A program made the translations under genes and the position numbers. This document shows, in pieces, positions 6,613-8,269 of a stretch of DNA of 8,269 bases (positions are counted from its first letter, which is position 1; each line of letters starts with the position of its first letter). The stretch is from positions 1-8,269 of the forward strand of contig JAHECH010000153.1 in assembly GCA_024641835.1 (NCBI GenBank). Reading direction: 5' to 3'. Below the pieces are notes generated by a model that saw only the letters and a program-made list of their open reading frames with translations, searched no databases and was not told the DNA's origin. This DNA is from Deltaproteobacteria bacterium (GTDB taxonomy: Bacteria > Desulfobacterota > DSM-4660 > Desulfatiglandales > HGW-15).

Positions 6613-6936
6613 ATGCACAAGATATCCTGGGACAAAATTCGTAAGTAAAAAATGAAAGACGGCGTGATGGGGCAGGTACTGCACGGGAATCACTCTACTC
6701 TAGCCGGGGTATCTCTCCAAAAGTGATCGCATGTGGAGCGCCACTCGCATCCGAGCGAACAGTTCTCTCTAATCATTTCCGGTTCGATAAGGATGACATT
6801 TGATGACCATGATGAAGTCCTCAACGCCGGTGAGATTCTCTTTGCTGCCTTCAGATCTCCGACCTTGTGCGAATATTTTTTAGGCGGCCACAATGTCAAT
6901 TTCGGCTATGTTTACGAATCCTTTGGTGTCAGGTGA
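6613..6936 (+). pseudogene. decayed small cupin-domain gene
   Basis: From the ATG at 6613 one frame runs to the TGA at 6934-6936, interrupted by TAA at 6646 (codon 12) and TGA at 6724 (codon 38). Read through, it looks like a single-domain cupin of about 107 aa: MHKISWDKI at the start, GQVLHG at about 20-25, the metal-site motif RHSHPSEQFSLIISGSIRM (43-61) with paired histidines, and LNAGEIL (70-76). Family members commonly have E and G where the stops fall, so single changes GAA to TAA and GGA to TGA would explain both. Past residue 76 the cupin sequence degrades: LPSDL, expected after GEIL in such cupins, appears at 6845-6859 in the +1 frame, hinting at indels as well. The start is 19 nt after the aldolase stop with a plausible ribosome site (GAGGGTGAAG, 6602-6611), so the intact gene was probably co-translated with it. 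A downstream restart at GTG 6733 would give only a partial cupin. Confidence 0.8.
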
Positions 6937-6953
6937 TCTCCTCTATCATCTCT

Positions 6954-6958
6954 AGGAG
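6954..6958 (+). promoter_or_regulatory. ribosome binding site of iorA
   Basis: AGGAG lies 5 nt before the ATG at 6964. CTCCT at 6938-6942, just after the cupin remnant's stop, could pair with it (5 bp, 11-nt loop). The pairing is short and may be chance. Confidence 0.6.
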
Positions 6959-6963
6959 CTTTT

Positions 6964-8269
6964 ATGGAAACAGTGCGACCTAATAAAACCCAGAAACAAT
7001 CCCCCGTTCTTAGACTACTACTGGGTAATGAGGCAATTGCCAGGGGGGCTCTCGAAGCTGGTGTCAGATTTGCAGCGGGCTATCCAGGGACACCATCGTC
7101 TGAAATAATCGACAGCCTTGCGCTTTTTGACAAAAATGAAAGCGTTCACGTTGAGTGGTCAATAAACGAAAAAGTGGCAACTGAAGTTTCGGCTGCGGCA
7201 TCCTTCTCCGGCCTAAGAGCCCTCGCCGCCATGAAGACGGCTGGACTCCCTGTTGCCACGGATTTTCTTCTTCACCTGAGTTTATCGGGCCTTGCGGAAA
7301 AGGGTGGGGGCTTTCTCGTTGTGGTTTGTGACGATCCCGAAGGTCATTCGAGCGGCGATGAAGCTGATTCAAGGTGGTTGGCTAGGTATTTCTATGCTCC
7401 TCTACTGGAGCCTTGCACTATTAGCGAAGCCAAGGATATGACTAAATGGGCTTTCGATCTATCAGAGGAGTTCAAGCGGCTCGTTTTACTGCGGAGTTAC
7501 ACAAGACTTTCCCACGCGAGCGGTGGGGTAGAGTTAGGGCCCATAAATAGGTTGCCAATTACGCCTCATTTTGACACATCGCTGACTTACTCCCCCTATC
7601 TCGCGAAGACAAAACATGCTGAGTCGATAAGAATACTCACTCAGATTCAACATAGGTTCAACAAATCATTATTCAACAGCTATCAAGGCCCCCCTGATGC
7701 AGAACTTGTGGTAGTTTGTAGCGGAAGCGGGTATCTTTGTTCCTTAGAAGCTCTTGAGGAACTTGGCATAGAGGATAACGTTGGCGTCCTGAAGATAGGA
7801 ACAGTTTGGCCTTTCCCATATGACTTAGTCAAGAAAACCCTTTCTAAAGCAAAAAGAGTACTAGTCATAGAGGAGACCGATCCCTTTCTTGAGAGCAACA
7901 TTCAGGGCGTTCTAACGGACCAAAACGGCCAGCATTCAAACAAGCTATATGGAAAGATGTCTGGACATGTCCCTCATTACGGAGAAATCACACCTGAAAT
8001 TGTTATCTCCGCTCTGTGTGAGGTGCAAAACCTTACGTGGCAAAGCAGGCCCAAAAACTATAAAAGAGATATCAAAGACTTAGGCGAAAGCGTGCTTATT
8101 GATCGTGGTATGACTTGGTGTCCAGGTTGCCCTCATCGCGCTAGCTTTTGGTTAATCGATAGGGCGATGAAGGCAACGAAAAGAGAAGCTATTCTGACCG
8201 GAGACATTGGATGTTATACTTTGGATGTATTCCCAGAAGGAGCCCACATGATAAAACATCCAATGTCTC
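6964..8269 (+). CDS. iorA: indolepyruvate:ferredoxin oxidoreductase alpha subunit (partial, 5' part)
   Basis: This is the thiamine-diphosphate subunit of a 2-oxoacid:ferredoxin oxidoreductase of the IorA type. With IorB it oxidatively decarboxylates aryl or related 2-oxo acids to acyl-CoA, reducing ferredoxin, in anaerobic amino acid breakdown. The window holds residues 1-435 of an expected roughly 600; the frame is open to the last base. Motifs: LLLGNEAIARGALEAGV (18-34), AAGYPGTPSSEI (37-48), VEWSINEKVATEV (63-75) with the conserved Glu64, MKTAGLPVATDFLL (90-103), CDDPEGHSSGDEADSR (122-137), WCPGCPHRASFW (385-396), and the ThDP/Mg segment GDIGCYTL (413-420). After it, LDVFPEG has Asp where many family members have Gly. 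The C-terminal 4Fe-4S cluster domain would lie beyond the window, as should iorB. GC is lower than in the preceding genes, and 15 of 20 arginines are AGA/AGG. The exact 2-oxo acid is not determined. Confidence 0.92.
   Translation, partial: METVRPNKTQKQSPVLRLLLGNEAIARGALEAGVRFAAGYPGTPSSEIIDSLALFDKNESVHVEWSINEKVATEVSAAASFSGLRALAAMKTAGLPVATDFLLHLSLSGLAEKGGGFLVVVCDDPEGHSSGDEADSRWLARYFYAPLLEPCTISEAKDMTKWAFDLSEEFKRLVLLRSYTRLSHASGGVELGPINRLPITPHFDTSLTYSPYLAKTKHAESIRILTQIQHRFNKSLFNSYQGPPDAELVVVCSGSGYLCSLEALEELGIEDNVGVLKIGTVWPFPYDLVKKTLSKAKRVLVIEETDPFLESNIQGVLTDQNGQHSNKLYGKMSGHVPHYGEITPEIVISALCEVQNLTWQSRPKNYKRDIKDLGESVLIDRGMTWCPGCPHRASFWLIDRAMKATKREAILTGDIGCYTLDVFPEGAHMIKHPMS

Noticed and set aside
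6724..6744. The in-frame TGA at 6724 is followed by a small hairpin (GTGG-AGCG-CCAC, 6733-6744), which could suggest selenocysteine recoding.
   Set aside because: An earlier in-frame TAA at 6646 also breaks the frame, the family expects Gly rather than a redox residue at this place, and the 4-bp stem is too weak for a selenocysteine insertion element. Gene decay is simpler.
6733..6936. Independent small gene of 67 codons starting at GTG 6733.
   Set aside because: It is in frame with upstream cupin-like sequence, lacks a good ribosome site and would miss the first part of the domain. It is better read as the 3' part of the pseudogene.
6938..6958. CTCCT/AGGAG pairing that might hide the iorA ribosome binding site as a translational switch.
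   Set aside because: Only 5 bp with an 11-nt loop. Any Shine-Dalgarno sequence finds such a complement often by chance.

Overview
The window reads as one continuous plus-strand gene run of a bacterium with an amino-acid-fermenting or syntrophic anaerobic lifestyle. TRAP transporters point to Bacteria. An indolepyruvate:ferredoxin oxidoreductase alpha subunit points to ferredoxin-based anaerobic 2-oxo acid oxidation. Desulfobacterota or Synergistota-like lineages would fit, but the taxon is inference and cannot be fixed from the sequence alone.

Layout. Positions 1-128 are a leader with a strong 13-bp stem-loop just before the transporter genes. Then come dctQ (129-650) and dctM (715-2004), the two membrane subunits of a TRAP transporter. 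The solute-binding subunit (dctP) is not in the window and may lie just upstream. Next are a fold-type IV PLP aminotransferase (2052-2960), alanine dehydrogenase ald (3075-4196), alanine racemase alr (4257-5438, TTG start) and a D-threonine aldolase/D-serine dehydratase-like fold-type III PLP enzyme (5472-6593). A small cupin gene broken by two in-frame stop codons follows (6613-6936). The window ends inside iorA (6964-8269, first 435 residues). Gaps are short, each intact gene has a recognisable ribosome binding site, and no convincing terminator is seen, so co-transcription is likely.

How the genes may work together (inference). If the aminotransferase is D-specific with pyruvate as acceptor, it would make D-alanine. 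Alr would convert D- to L-alanine, and Ald would oxidise L-alanine to pyruvate, ammonium and NADH. Pyruvate would then be a recycled amino acceptor, giving net NAD-dependent deamination of D-amino acids without a D-amino-acid oxidase. The aldolase-like enzyme would cleave beta-hydroxy D-amino acids to glycine plus an aldehyde. The IorA-type oxidoreductase would turn the resulting 2-oxo acids into acyl-CoA and reduced ferredoxin. The TRAP transporter would bring in the substrate. The individual enzyme families are well supported. The D-amino acid pathway is a hypothesis.

The main oddities are the decayed cupin gene, departures from usual family motifs in the aminotransferase, and a drop in GC and change in arginine codon use in iorA relative to the genes before it.
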